Positions 16,607-25,273 of a DNA stretch of 62,081 nucleotides are shown here, piece after piece. Where the stretch lies: the NCBI GenBank assembly GCA_023409995.1, contig JAEYQN010000025.1, positions 1 through 62,081 on the forward strand, written 5' to 3'. The notes below the pieces were generated by a model that searched no databases, was not told the DNA's origin, and was given only the letters and a program-made list of their open reading frames with translations. The translations under genes were made by a program, and so were the position numbers. Origin of the DNA: Cyanobacteria bacterium OH_CBB_238. Its GTDB lineage: Bacteria > Cyanobacteriota > Vampirovibrionia > Gastranaerophilales > Gastranaerophilaceae. Every line of letters begins with the position of its first letter. The first letter of the stretch is position 1.

Positions 16607-16954
16607 CTACCAGAATGTTATCTGTTTAGGTGATTCTTCACCAATGTTTACATTATATTTTGATTTTTTGTAGCCTGTTTTTTCTATCCTGATAGAGTTA
16701 CTCCATTGTTTGTCTGTTAAATAAAAAATACAAATTGAACCATTTGAAGGTGATGCTTTTTTTACATTATTGGTATATTTTTCTGTTTTTTCATAACTCA
16801 CACAGGAGCGAACATATATTGATTGCTGCAGCATGAAATATCCTGAATCAAGTAAGTATTTCCTGAAATTCGTTGCTTCTCTCATTTGTTCAGCTTCCGT
16901 TACTGGCAAGTCAAAACATACAAATAGCCATCCCATACGAAACTTACTCCTCAT
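16607..16954 (-). CDS. cas2: CRISPR-associated endonuclease Cas2 (type II-C)
   Basis: A 115-residue Cas2: a ferredoxin-fold subunit that scaffolds the Cas1-Cas2 spacer integrase. The N-terminal strand ends in FVCFDLPV with the conserved Asp at residue 15, followed by FRKYLLDSGYFMLQQSIYVRSC, typical of type II Cas2. Length is normal. It lies 62 bases after cas1 and its end faces the tracrRNA. The start ATG at 16954 gives the usual short lead (MRSKFRMGW) before the first strand. Confidence 0.95.
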   Translation of the reverse strand: MRSKFRMGWLFVCFDLPVTEAEQMREATNFRKYLLDSGYFMLQQSIYVRSCVSYEKTEKYTNNVKKASPSNGSICIFYLTDKQWSNSIRIEKTGYKKSKYNVNIGEESPKQITFW

Positions 16955-17016
16955 ATTCTCTATTCTTATGATTGTCTGTGTGAAAATAACTATCGATTAT
17001 TTGTGGCAAGTATAAT

Positions 17017-17889
17017 TCATTTGGATTCGTTTTTTTCATAACAATTAACTAAACTCTCGATGTAAATATCTATTATATCCATTAATTTATAAGATTGTTT
17101 TTTGTGTTTTAATCGACAAATCCTAAGATTTTCACTCAAATATTTTGTCCAAGATTTAAAGTCTTCTTCCTCAAATTCATAAGGTTTATCGTTTGCAAAT
17201 TTGAATAAAATTAAGTCTATAAAAGCTCGGAAAGGTTCCATTGCGTCGTAAACAAGTGGCACACTTCTGTATTTGCCTTTATGATGTATTCCTAGATTTG
17301 GCAACAGTCCGTGAATTAATAATGAACGATAAATAAGCGTGCTTACAATGGCATAACCATAGTTGAGTGCAGAATTTTCAAACGTTTTTGCGTTAAAATG
17401 TTCTCTATTCATAGGTTCTGAGAGTGAAAAGAAATAGTGACTCCAATATTGTTTTGCAATATTTGCTTCGCTAATCAATGGTTTATTTATTAAACGGTAT
17501 AAGTCATGTTCTATCTCCAATAAATCAAGGTTTTGTGCTTGATTTAACACTTTTTGCTTTGCAATTTTTTTCCATAATTCATTATTGAATTTTTCTGGAG
17601 CTGTTATTTGTTTCTCAAAAGCCTCTTTTCTTATAATTCTATCTAAAGGCATCGTCCAGCCTACTGGCTGATACGAATTATTACAATGCAAAATTGCGCA
17701 ATCATTCTCCATCAATTTTGCTAAGCTATTATTTGAAAATGAAACACCATGAGTTTCTACTATTAGTGCCCTAATGTCATCAATGGCAATAGACTTTCGT
17801 TCTATATCTTTACTTTCACATGTTAAAAAACCTCTATCAGTTGATAGGTATGAATTAGGCGTTGTAATGTGCAAAATATGGTAACTCAA
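17017..17889 (-). CDS. cas1: CRISPR-associated integrase Cas1 (type II-C)
   Basis: A 290-residue Cas1 that inserts new spacers. The metal ligands are present: Glu141 in SEANIAKQYW, His202 in LGIHHKG and Asp215 in LVYDAMEPFRAF. SALNYGYAIVST is the family signature before the His. There is no truncation, so the adaptation module looks intact. It sits between cas9 and cas2 in the normal II-C order and no csn2 or cas4 is present. An 88-base gap to cas9 carries the palindrome CTCAATTGAG, a possible processing or regulatory site. Confidence 0.96.
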   Translation of the reverse strand: MSYHILHITTPNSYLSTDRGFLTCESKDIERKSIAIDDIRALIVETHGVSFSNNSLAKLMENDCAILHCNNSYQPVGWTMPLDRIIRKEAFEKQITAPEKFNNELWKKIAKQKVLNQAQNLDLLEIEHDLYRLINKPLISEANIAKQYWSHYFFSLSEPMNREHFNAKTFENSALNYGYAIVSTLIYRSLLIHGLLPNLGIHHKGKYRSVPLVYDAMEPFRAFIDLILFKFANDKPYEFEEEDFKSWTKYLSENLRICRLKHKKQSYKLMDIIDIYIESLVNCYEKNESK

Positions 17890-17977
17890 TTGAAAACTCT
17901 TTTAAAATTTGTACTCAATTGAGTTATAAGTTATTTGATAATATTTATCATTCCACCATAGAGCAGGGTTTTTGTGG

Positions 17978-20900
17978 CTATTTCTTATTTAATTTTCTAA
18001 ATTTGGCTTCAGCTAAGTTTTTTGCACTTGATATAATTTCTACACCATTATTTAATTCTAACTTTGCTGGTCCATCTGTCCATAAAGACTTTAATAAATA
18101 GATACCTGATGGAAAATTACTTTTCCCACAAATAAATTCTTTAGGTATATTGACCAAACAACCTGAATAGAACATTTCTCCTTTTCTATACAGTTCAAAT
18201 CCTTCGTTTTGAAGCTGTTTTATTGCTTCAGTTTTCTTTTGATTTGCATAAATCGGTTTTACTTTAGCATTGCCTTTTTTATCAAAGTATATGATTTGCC
18301 CAGTGTGACGTTTAGAGTGCTTGAATTGCCCCATTGTTCCATTATGACCAAAGTCACAATATTCTCCAATTCTCTCTCTTCCGTTACTATCTTTTTCAAC
18401 AAAGCCCTCTGTATCTACTAGTCTAACTTTTTTGACTTTAGTTTTTTTCTTTGGGTGAATGTAACTACTTAACATCTTTACCCAGTCTGTCGGTTGCAGG
18501 TTATCATTCAATTTTTCAAGTAAATCATTTTGTATATCGTTATCAAGAATATTTTTTATTGCTTTCTCTTTTTGATCAATAACTGTGATGTCTTTTCTTA
18601 CAGTTAAATATGTTATCTCCTTGCCATTTTTTGAGCGTGTTCTTTTACCATAAATAGTCTCTAGAGGTGAAAGTTCTTTTTTTACTTGTTTATCATTACT
18701 ATATGGATATGGAACAAGATTATCTATAGCGGTTTTAACGATATCCGGATTGAAATTTTCTATAACAAAACTGTTCTTGTCCCTATTGTATTTGTATTCT
18801 CTTGAATAGCTTATACAAATTGCATCTAATGCGTGGTGTTTGTTATTGCTACGGTTTTTCTTTATATCGTTACCTAATAGTTTATTTAAGCCATACTTCT
18901 TTCTGATTTGTGCTGTTTCCGAACCATTACTTACAAAAACACGTCTTTTTTCGTCTTTTACTTGCAATCCCCATCCAAAAATAAATGCTGATATATCTTG
19001 AGCGACTCTAGCTATTTGTGCTGTTTCCGCTAATGCATTGTAGCTTTCTATTGTTTCAAGGCATTTGTCCATCGGGTCACAAAGTAATGAAAGTTTCTTT
19101 TTCCCTAATTTGGGCTTTAAATCAATTAGTCTTTGAGAATATTCAAGCCATTTATCTGCACTTATATATTCTCGTGGGACTTTGTCACCTTTATTCTGAT
19201 TTTCAATTGAATAGCAAAGGACTGTATTATACAAAGAATCATTTCCGCCTTTAGAACGTGGCAATATATGGTCAATTTCACATTTTGATAAATCACTAAT
19301 CGAAATTGGTCTACCTGAATATATGCAAACATTGTTCTGCATTTCTGCTAATTTCAACTTGAGAAAATTAGTTGGAGAAAATGCATTTATTTCTTTTAAC
19401 TTTTCTGCAATTCTTTCGTTTTCTTTTTCTTGTTGTTTCATATGAGCAGTAACAGAATTAGCTTTAACTCGTCCGTATAATGAATTGTCTGCACCACTTC
19501 TAATAAATTCTAAAACTATTTCATCTGGTTCTCCATATTTTGCTTTTAATTTTAGAAGGGTATTTTTGAATATTTGTAATCTATTTCGAACTACAGGATT
19601 TGTAATATTACCTATTAGTAAATCAGCGCTTTGTGAATCATCTTTTGCGAATAAAGCTCTTTCGTTTCTGTTATCTGAAATATGTATTTTTTCCCAACTT
19701 TCACCAAGTAATGAAATTGCAGATTCTAATTCTTCTTTATTAATCCCCTTTTCATTTCTATCAATAAATTTAGAATAATCAATGTCTTTAGGGGCTTTAC
19801 CACTTAATATAATTTCATTTACGAGCTTTAAAGCGGGACGACAGAAACTTGAGCGACCTGAAATGTTGGCTTTTATTTCAACTTTTTCTGATATTTTCTT
19901 TTTGCCTATTATCGATTCAATATCAGTTTTAGAAACTGTGAAATTTGGATTTTTGTCATTTTTCTTTAATGAATTATACAGTTCAAGCCATTTTGGTAAC
20001 TTGTTTGCATAAATTAAATTTATCTGTTCTACAGTTAATGCAAGTTTTTCACAGTTTAGACTATATCGAAAATTTTTCAATCCAATTAATAATGAAAATA
20101 ATATATTCTCTATTGAATCAGCAGAGCAAACATTCCGGTTAGGCATCAATTTGCATTTTGAGATTATACGGTTGTCAAAACGCGGAATTTTTTGCCCTAA
20201 AACGCCTTGCCAGTCCTTTTTTGTACCCCTATAGCGCATAAATTTAGGGTCGTTATAAGAAGCATAAGCTTTTTCATACTCTCCATATAGAAATTCTTCA
20301 ACTGCAATAGCCTGTAATTGTGGAAGTTGTTTTTGAGCATTTATAAATAGTTGTTTCAACTCTGCTTCAACCATATATCTTGGTGCAACCATGCCTTTAT
20401 CTCTTACTTTTAGCGGCATATTTGTAATTTGTTTTTTGAATTCTGTAGGATTTTCTTCGCTCCACAAATTAAGTCTTAACGCATCATAATAACAGGGAAA
20501 TTTGTAATCAACATTTTTTATTAAATCTTCGTATTTATATTCTTTTGGATTTGCTTCGGGGTTTAAAACATACTTTGAAAAATTATTTGTATATTTTTCA
20601 TTTTCCTCATCATCCTTTGAACTTGCATTCTTCCACGCAATATTTGGATCATAACCTCTTCTTTGTATTGCATTAAATAGAGCTTTAAAAATTTGCCACT
20701 GTTCTAGCTTATGATTTTGCAAAAGCGCAATTCTTAAAAGACAGGAATTATAGATTGTTTCATCTTTAGAAAATTCTTTTGTAAATCTTTTATCATCCTT
20801 TGACAAAGGGGATAAACCGCATTTTATCCATACTTCATTAACAAAAAAAACTTCTCTTGCTTTGTGAGAATCTCTAGTTCTTTTTGTTCTTCGTCTATTT

Positions 20901-21031
20901 CTGTTCTCTTCGACTGATGAATGATTTAAATCAATTATAATGGAGCCTACATCAAGTAGTTCATTATCTTCTCTAGCACAGTATCCAATACTTACTTTGC
21001 CCAAGTCAAATGCAAAAACTCGTTTACTCAC
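17978..21031 (-). CDS. cas9: CRISPR-associated endonuclease Cas9, compact type II-C
   Basis: A 1017-residue RNA-guided DNA endonuclease, in the size range of II-C enzymes. RuvC-I is FAFDLGKVSIG with Asp9. An arginine-rich bridge helix spans about 43-60. The REC lobe runs to about 490. RuvC-II is EIVLEFIRS with Glu508. The HNH domain contains CEIDHILPRSKGG (Asp587, His588) and YNTVLC (Asn602). RuvC-III is NKHHALDA (His733, Asp736). The C-terminal 280 residues form the PAM-interacting part. All catalytic residues are intact. It starts with GTG (AGGA eight bases before) and leads the cas9-cas1-cas2 operon. Confidence 0.97.
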   Translation of the reverse strand: MSKRVFAFDLGKVSIGYCAREDNELLDVGSIIIDLNHSSVEENRNRRRTKRTRDSHKAREVFFVNEVWIKCGLSPLSKDDKRFTKEFSKDETIYNSCLLRIALLQNHKLEQWQIFKALFNAIQRRGYDPNIAWKNASSKDDEENEKYTNNFSKYVLNPEANPKEYKYEDLIKNVDYKFPCYYDALRLNLWSEENPTEFKKQITNMPLKVRDKGMVAPRYMVEAELKQLFINAQKQLPQLQAIAVEEFLYGEYEKAYASYNDPKFMRYRGTKKDWQGVLGQKIPRFDNRIISKCKLMPNRNVCSADSIENILFSLLIGLKNFRYSLNCEKLALTVEQINLIYANKLPKWLELYNSLKKNDKNPNFTVSKTDIESIIGKKKISEKVEIKANISGRSSFCRPALKLVNEIILSGKAPKDIDYSKFIDRNEKGINKEELESAISLLGESWEKIHISDNRNERALFAKDDSQSADLLIGNITNPVVRNRLQIFKNTLLKLKAKYGEPDEIVLEFIRSGADNSLYGRVKANSVTAHMKQQEKENERIAEKLKEINAFSPTNFLKLKLAEMQNNVCIYSGRPISISDLSKCEIDHILPRSKGGNDSLYNTVLCYSIENQNKGDKVPREYISADKWLEYSQRLIDLKPKLGKKKLSLLCDPMDKCLETIESYNALAETAQIARVAQDISAFIFGWGLQVKDEKRRVFVSNGSETAQIRKKYGLNKLLGNDIKKNRSNNKHHALDAICISYSREYKYNRDKNSFVIENFNPDIVKTAIDNLVPYPYSNDKQVKKELSPLETIYGKRTRSKNGKEITYLTVRKDITVIDQKEKAIKNILDNDIQNDLLEKLNDNLQPTDWVKMLSSYIHPKKKTKVKKVRLVDTEGFVEKDSNGRERIGEYCDFGHNGTMGQFKHSKRHTGQIIYFDKKGNAKVKPIYANQKKTEAIKQLQNEGFELYRKGEMFYSGCLVNIPKEFICGKSNFPSGIYLLKSLWTDGPAKLELNNGVEIISSAKNLAEAKFRKLNKK

Positions 21032-21062
21032 TCTTATATTCCTATTTTTATTTTATTTATCC

Positions 21063-21070
21063 ATTATACA
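21063..21070 (-). promoter_or_regulatory. Promoter of the cas9-cas1-cas2 operon
   Basis: On the minus strand TGTATAATGG gives an extended -10 (TATAAT at 21068-21063). A weak TTTGTA lies about 16 bp upstream. Initiation near 21056 leaves about 25 bases before the GTG start of cas9. Confidence 0.5.
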
Positions 21071-21189
21071 CTCATTTTTTATTTTACAAATGATTCTTGA
21101 ATAATTGAATAGAGGCTTCAAAAGTTGAATGATATTACATTTTTCTAAAAGAGTTATTACTTTTAATAAAATAATTTTGTATATTTCTG

Positions 21190-21300
21190 TTTCTTGGTTA
21201 AGCTACATTAAATATTTGTTCTTTAAGCTCGCTCTGCAAAAATTTTAATCGAAGAATATCTTTTGTATACGTATTATCTTTCAAATCTTCAAGTTTGCAT
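21190..21300 (-). pseudogene. Possible C-terminal gene remnant next to the right repeat
   Basis: Within the 397-base gap upstream of cas9 (21032-21428), the minus strand reads CKLEDLKDNTYTKDILRLKF... for about 34 residues and ends in NVA and a stop. No start codon or ribosome site precedes it, and the frame abuts the direct repeat at 21302. The helix-forming, Lys/Leu-rich composition looks protein-like. It may be the end of a gene cut by insertion, or chance. I see no other gene in this gap. Confidence 0.25.
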
Positions 21301-21301
21301 A

Positions 21302-21343
21302 CCGACCAATTAAAAATGGAGCTAATTACTAGCCCCCATTTTT
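21302..21343 (+). repeat. Right copy of 42-bp direct repeat: attR-like, with hairpin
   Basis: This copies the last seven bases of tRNA-Pro (CCGACCA) and its terminator, without the rest of the tRNA. It matches 8177-8218 at 40 of 42 bases. The two differences (21317 T, 21338 A) pair with each other, so the hairpin is preserved. It marks the likely right end of the island. Confidence 0.75.
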
Positions 21344-21428
21344 AATCCCAAAATATTTTTGAAAACCATTTTGATGCTTGTTGCAATGTCTGATCATCAC
21401 ATGATTTTTCATTTTAATTTATTGGTAT

Positions 21429-21890
21429 TTAAACTTTAATATTGAGTTGTTTAGCAGCAATATTTTTTACTGCCTTATATACCTCTGATTCAGGAGTGTC
21501 AGAAGATAAGCCTAAAGCTTCTTTACGCCACTTTTTCATAACTTTTGTGGCAACCTGATTGGCATCACCCATCTTTTTCATAAATTCATTACATTCAGCG
21601 TCAGGAGCATCAACTTGAAAACCAATAGATATTTTATTCCAAATCTTACTAATAGTAGTACGAAAATTAGTAATTAATTCATCAGAAGAATTCTCTGGCA
21701 AACCTAACATTAATTTTTCAGACTTATTCGTAAAGCCAGCAAAAATATGATTTACTACTGAATCGGGGGTGAGTTCTCCAATCTCCAAAGATGCTCTCTT
21801 CAAACTTAAATCAAGAGCTGATTCCAAAGTTTTTATTGGCAATTTAGATTTAAAAGACAATCCCGGACCCTGATTGATACTTAACGTCAT
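21429..21890 (-). CDS. Unknown 153-residue protein
   Basis: Predicted soluble, helical and Lys/Glu-rich, with no signal peptide. The N-terminus MTLSINQGPGLSFKSKL carries a short L-S-F-x-S motif reminiscent of those in two neighbouring orphan proteins (22222 and 24453). Two similar stretches, LGLPENSSDELITNF and LGLSSDTPESEVYKA, hint at an internal repeat. It lies just outside the right attachment-like repeat and is divergent from the GHKL-peptidase gene. Function unknown. Confidence 0.55.
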   Translation of the reverse strand: MTLSINQGPGLSFKSKLPIKTLESALDLSLKRASLEIGELTPDSVVNHIFAGFTNKSEKLMLGLPENSSDELITNFRTTISKIWNKISIGFQVDAPDAECNEFMKKMGDANQVATKVMKKWRKEALGLSSDTPESEVYKAVKNIAAKQLNIKV

Positions 21891-22221
21891 ATTTCAATCC
21901 TTTCATTTTATATGTGATTTGTAGTCAGTTATCCTATAAAAAGTCTAATTATATTTATTTGTTATTAAATGCAAAATATTGTAATAAAACTTTATTTATT
22001 GAAAAATTTTTCTGTTAACAAAGAAATTTGAGACTTTGCGGTTTAGACCACCTCCACTACCACTTAAAAGCCTTTTGTATTTTAACTATTCTTACTATTA
22101 TGGAAATAAAAGTCTTGATATTATTAATTTTTTAAACATTTTTTGCTAATAACTAGCAAAAAAACATATCAATAACCTTATACATATAAGCCTATGATAT
22201 TTTTTGAAATCGAGAGAATGT
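21891..22221. other. Divergent intergenic region
   Basis: Holds 331 AT-rich bases and no gene that I can support. A 10-bp inverted repeat at about 22140-22165 (TTTTTTGCTA-N5-TAGCAAAAAA) has its T run inside the 5' arm, so it is not a terminator for the plus strand and could be an operator or cruciform. Promoters of both flanking genes should be here but are not clear. Confidence 0.35.
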
Positions 22222-24372
22222 ATGAGAGTTGAGTCAAATAATACAAATATTTTTAATTTAAGTGTGCAAAAAAATACTAATAGCAGACCAATTATTTTAT
22301 ACAAAAATAACCTATCTCATGATGTTGTGACATTTACTTCTCGGCACGATCGTAAGCAAGGTATTTTTTCATCATTATTTTCAGCTAAGAATTTGAAATC
22401 TGAAGCAAGTGACGATAAAACAATAGCTGAATTAAAAAACAAAATTGACGATTTAACGCAAGAAGTGGAAGTTCTAAATGGCGAGTTGGCACAAAAAAAT
22501 ATAAAACTTAGGAATAAAGAAGGAATTATCTCATCTTCTAAATCAAGTGGTGTCTCCTATTCTGATACTATTCTTAAACCCCTAAATTATGATCCCTTGT
22601 CCCCTCCTCGTAGCAATATGAAGTTACCAAACAGAAATTATAATGCTGTTTTCCTTTATCCATCAATGTCTACAAAAAATGCCAATTTAAAAAATGTACA
22701 ACCCTTTACTCCTCCCTCAATAGATAAATTGCAAAAAACTGGTTTTGTTAGCTTTATTATACCTATTCGTAACTTTACTAAGCCGGCAATTGCGCCAAAC
22801 TCATTGTTGAATCCTTCTGAAATTGGAGAAAGAAAGACTCAATTCTTGAGAAATTATGGAGAGTGTTTAAATTGGAGTCCACAAAAAGTGGTGCGTGATA
22901 TATATCAAAATTTTTTTGATGGGCACGGAGGAACTTTGGATGGAACAAGTGTACAGGTTTCTAAGCGACCAAATAATCGCTATAATATTAAAATCTCTGG
23001 AAGGGGCGAATATAATCATAAAGAGATTGAATATATTGGAGGTGGCTCGAAAAGTAAGAATGGTGACAATGCTGGTAATTATGGAGAGGGAACAAAAGTA
23101 TTTCCCTTAAAAATGTTAACTTCCTATGGCGTTGATAAGGTTGATTTTTCTTGTCAGGATTGGCTCTTTTCGTATAGGATGGGAAATCGTTTTGGCTCTG
23201 ATAGAGACATAATGTACAGGAATTTATCAAAACGAAATGAGGCTATCAGAGGAAATTACATAGAATTTGAAACTGATAATAAAGAATTGGTAGCTGCAAT
23301 ATTAGAAGGTGTTAACTATCTTGTTCATTCTTCAAATGGGGACATGTTGGAGCCGACATATGAAAATTCGAAATTTGGGTTTAAATATTTGGGGAAAAAT
23401 GCACAAAATGATAAGGGTAATGTTTATATTGCTAATCAAAGATATGAAGTAAAAAATGTTGGCAAGTGGAACAATAATTCATTTTTTGTCACTTTCTTCA
23501 CGAAAACAAAACCACCAGCTATGATCTTTGATTCGGGTAGGGACAGGACTCTTGTTAATTCGGTAGAATTTGGCAAGTTGGTTTCACACTACGCAAAAAG
23601 TATGAGTGATAAAGAACTAGCAACTTCTATATATGACCTTGAGGAATTATGGCCTAGTGCCCAACAACACAATTCCAAAGATATAGGAATGCTATCCGCA
23701 GAAAACTTGGAGGGAAATATTCTGCTAAGAAATTTATTAAAAGAGGCGGCCTTTAGGAGAATTGGTCTGCAATTTCCTCCAGATAAAAAATATATTGCAG
23801 AAATAGGGAATTTTTCTTCAGATGTCAAAGCTTCTTTGATCAAAAAAGGTTACACTTTTTGCTGGAGAGAGTTTGCTGATCTTGGTATGACTTCGGCAGT
23901 GGCTGAGTGGCGAGAATCTCGTAATTTTGTTCCACTGAAGCCAACTCCTAAACAAATTGCTCGAATTAATATCCTAAATCAGGCAGTTAAGGAAATTTTG
24001 CAGTCAATAGAAAATAGTAAAAATTCATTTAATACGCTGCCTTTAAAAGATTGGAATAAACCAATTTTTATATATGATAGTGTTGCAAACAATGATAAGG
24101 GTGTGATTGCTCAAGCTATAATTAAAAATGGTGGTCCTCCTGGAGAATATCTTGGTTTTTGGGTAGATACAAAATATTTGGATAATGCTTCATTTGCTCA
24201 GATGTTGGGGACAGCATTACATGAGATGTGCCATAGATATGGTGGAGATGAGTCTGCGGTATTTAGTTATAAGTTAACGGATGTACTTAGAGATGTTAAT
24301 AGTGCCTATATCAATAACCCAGATCTTCAAAAGAAAATGAAGAATCTTCAACTCTTGTGGGACAAGACCTAG
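22222..24372 (+). CDS. HSP90-like (GHKL) ATPase fold joined to an HExxH metallopeptidase-like domain
   Basis: A 716-residue protein of unknown role. Residues 1-40 are a low-complexity lead with the motif HDVVTFTS; a short coiled coil spans about 65-100. From about 215 a Bergerat-type fold appears: N-box RDIYQNFFDGHGG, SGRGEYNHKEIEYIGGGSKSK, and the lid/G2 motif GNYGEGTKV. The canonical Asp of DxGxG seems absent. The C-terminus has ALHEMCHRYGGDES, a zinc-peptidase HExxH with an acidic residue downstream. ATG 22222 with GAGAG upstream is preferred to the in-frame TTG at 22204. No signal peptide. ATP-regulated protease, chaperone or toxin are possibilities only. Confidence 0.6.
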   Translation: MRVESNNTNIFNLSVQKNTNSRPIILYKNNLSHDVVTFTSRHDRKQGIFSSLFSAKNLKSEASDDKTIAELKNKIDDLTQEVEVLNGELAQKNIKLRNKEGIISSSKSSGVSYSDTILKPLNYDPLSPPRSNMKLPNRNYNAVFLYPSMSTKNANLKNVQPFTPPSIDKLQKTGFVSFIIPIRNFTKPAIAPNSLLNPSEIGERKTQFLRNYGECLNWSPQKVVRDIYQNFFDGHGGTLDGTSVQVSKRPNNRYNIKISGRGEYNHKEIEYIGGGSKSKNGDNAGNYGEGTKVFPLKMLTSYGVDKVDFSCQDWLFSYRMGNRFGSDRDIMYRNLSKRNEAIRGNYIEFETDNKELVAAILEGVNYLVHSSNGDMLEPTYENSKFGFKYLGKNAQNDKGNVYIANQRYEVKNVGKWNNNSFFVTFFTKTKPPAMIFDSGRDRTLVNSVEFGKLVSHYAKSMSDKELATSIYDLEELWPSAQQHNSKDIGMLSAENLEGNILLRNLLKEAAFRRIGLQFPPDKKYIAEIGNFSSDVKASLIKKGYTFCWREFADLGMTSAVAEWRESRNFVPLKPTPKQIARINILNQAVKEILQSIENSKNSFNTLPLKDWNKPIFIYDSVANNDKGVIAQAIIKNGGPPGEYLGFWVDTKYLDNASFAQMLGTALHEMCHRYGGDESAVFSYKLTDVLRDVNSAYINNPDLQKKMKNLQLLWDKT

Positions 24373-24452
24373 TTATCTTATTGCAATGATCAAAAAATAA
24401 TCGTAAAATGGTCAAATATTTGTTATTTAGTTTATAAAAGGAAAATAAAAAT

Positions 24453-24827
24453 ATGGTATCTGTCGGGCTCTCAAGTTTAAATGTTTCGTTTTGTTCTAGA
24501 TCGCAAGATATGAATAGTAAGAAAAAACAGCGTGAAATAGATAACTTAAATAAGTTAAAGCAAACGGCTATAAATAAAGCTGACGCTAGAGGCACTCTCG
24601 AAAGAAATAATGTTCTTTGTGAGGATGAATGGCGTCCAATGGTGAGTGAGGATACTTTAGACGATGCATGTACTATCTATGATGTGAATGTCCCCAAAAA
24701 TATAAATACTGAGGAATATATAAAGAAAGTTAATGAGCAAGTCAGGCTAAATATTATAAAGCAGCAAGGCTTACAAGCTTATTATGATTATTTAATTAAA
24801 TTGTCTGAGGAAAACAAAGCCCACTAG
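24453..24827 (+). CDS. Unknown 124-residue protein
   Basis: A hydrophilic, charged, mostly helical protein with an AAGGA-like ribosome site 9-12 bases before ATG. The N-terminus MVSVGLSSLNVSFCSRSQ carries the V-S-F-x-S type motif also seen in neighbouring orphans. No domain is recognised. It follows the GHKL-peptidase gene by 80 bases and may be co-transcribed with it. Its last codon overlaps the end of the convergent MerR gene by 4 bases. Confidence 0.5.
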   Translation: MVSVGLSSLNVSFCSRSQDMNSKKKQREIDNLNKLKQTAINKADARGTLERNNVLCEDEWRPMVSEDTLDDACTIYDVNVPKNINTEEYIKKVNEQVRLNIIKQQGLQAYYDYLIKLSEENKAH

Positions 24828-25231
24828 TTTTTCAGTGCGACAATATCGCAACTTACACCTTTTTCTGTGGATTTATTTTCAATTAGGTTGTTATAGAAAA
24901 TTTCTTTCTTGTCTATAAGTTCTAGTTGATGTTTTAAATCTTCCATATTTTCTAATGCTTTTTTCTTTGTTTCTTTTATTATTTCAAATCGCTCTAGTAT
25001 AGTTGAATCACCTATTAAAAATAAGTCTATATATTTTTTTATTGATTTACTTTCAGTTCCAATACTTCGTAAACATTTTACCATTCTTACCCAATCCAGA
25101 TCACTGTGTGAGAAAAGCCTTACATTGTTTTCATTTCTCTTTATATGAGGAAAAAAACCACTTTTTGCCCAAAAACGAATGGTATGCTCTGAAATTTTCA
25201 TCATATCTGCAACTTCTTTTATAGTATACAT
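24824..25231 (-). CDS. MerR-family transcriptional regulator
   Basis: A 135-residue regulator. The N-terminal winged helix reads MYTIKEVADMMKISEHTIRFWAKSGFFP with the usual R-x-Y/F-x-x-x-G-x-x-P pattern, followed by RLFSHSDLDWVRMVKCLR and a dimerising coiled coil (about 80-120). The C-terminal effector part is short and has one Cys, so this is not a classical metal sensor. It is divergent from the DXS-like gene, whose promoter has a 19-bp spacer as MerR targets do. Confidence 0.88.
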   Translation of the reverse strand: MYTIKEVADMMKISEHTIRFWAKSGFFPHIKRNENNVRLFSHSDLDWVRMVKCLRSIGTESKSIKKYIDLFLIGDSTILERFEIIKETKKKALENMEDLKHQLELIDKKEIFYNNLIENKSTEKGVSCDIVALKN

Positions 25232-25273
25232 ATTTTATTTCTCCTAATTTAGAATTTTTATTTATATTATCAC

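Noticed and set aside
8219..21301. Integrase or transposase inside the island
   Set aside because: No protein in the interval shows tyrosine or serine recombinase or DDE motifs. Mobility must be past or helped from elsewhere.
22140..22166. Terminator-like inverted repeat before the GHKL-peptidase gene
   Set aside because: The T run is in the 5' arm and A run in the 3' arm, so it cannot act as a standard terminator on the plus strand; kept only as a possible operator.
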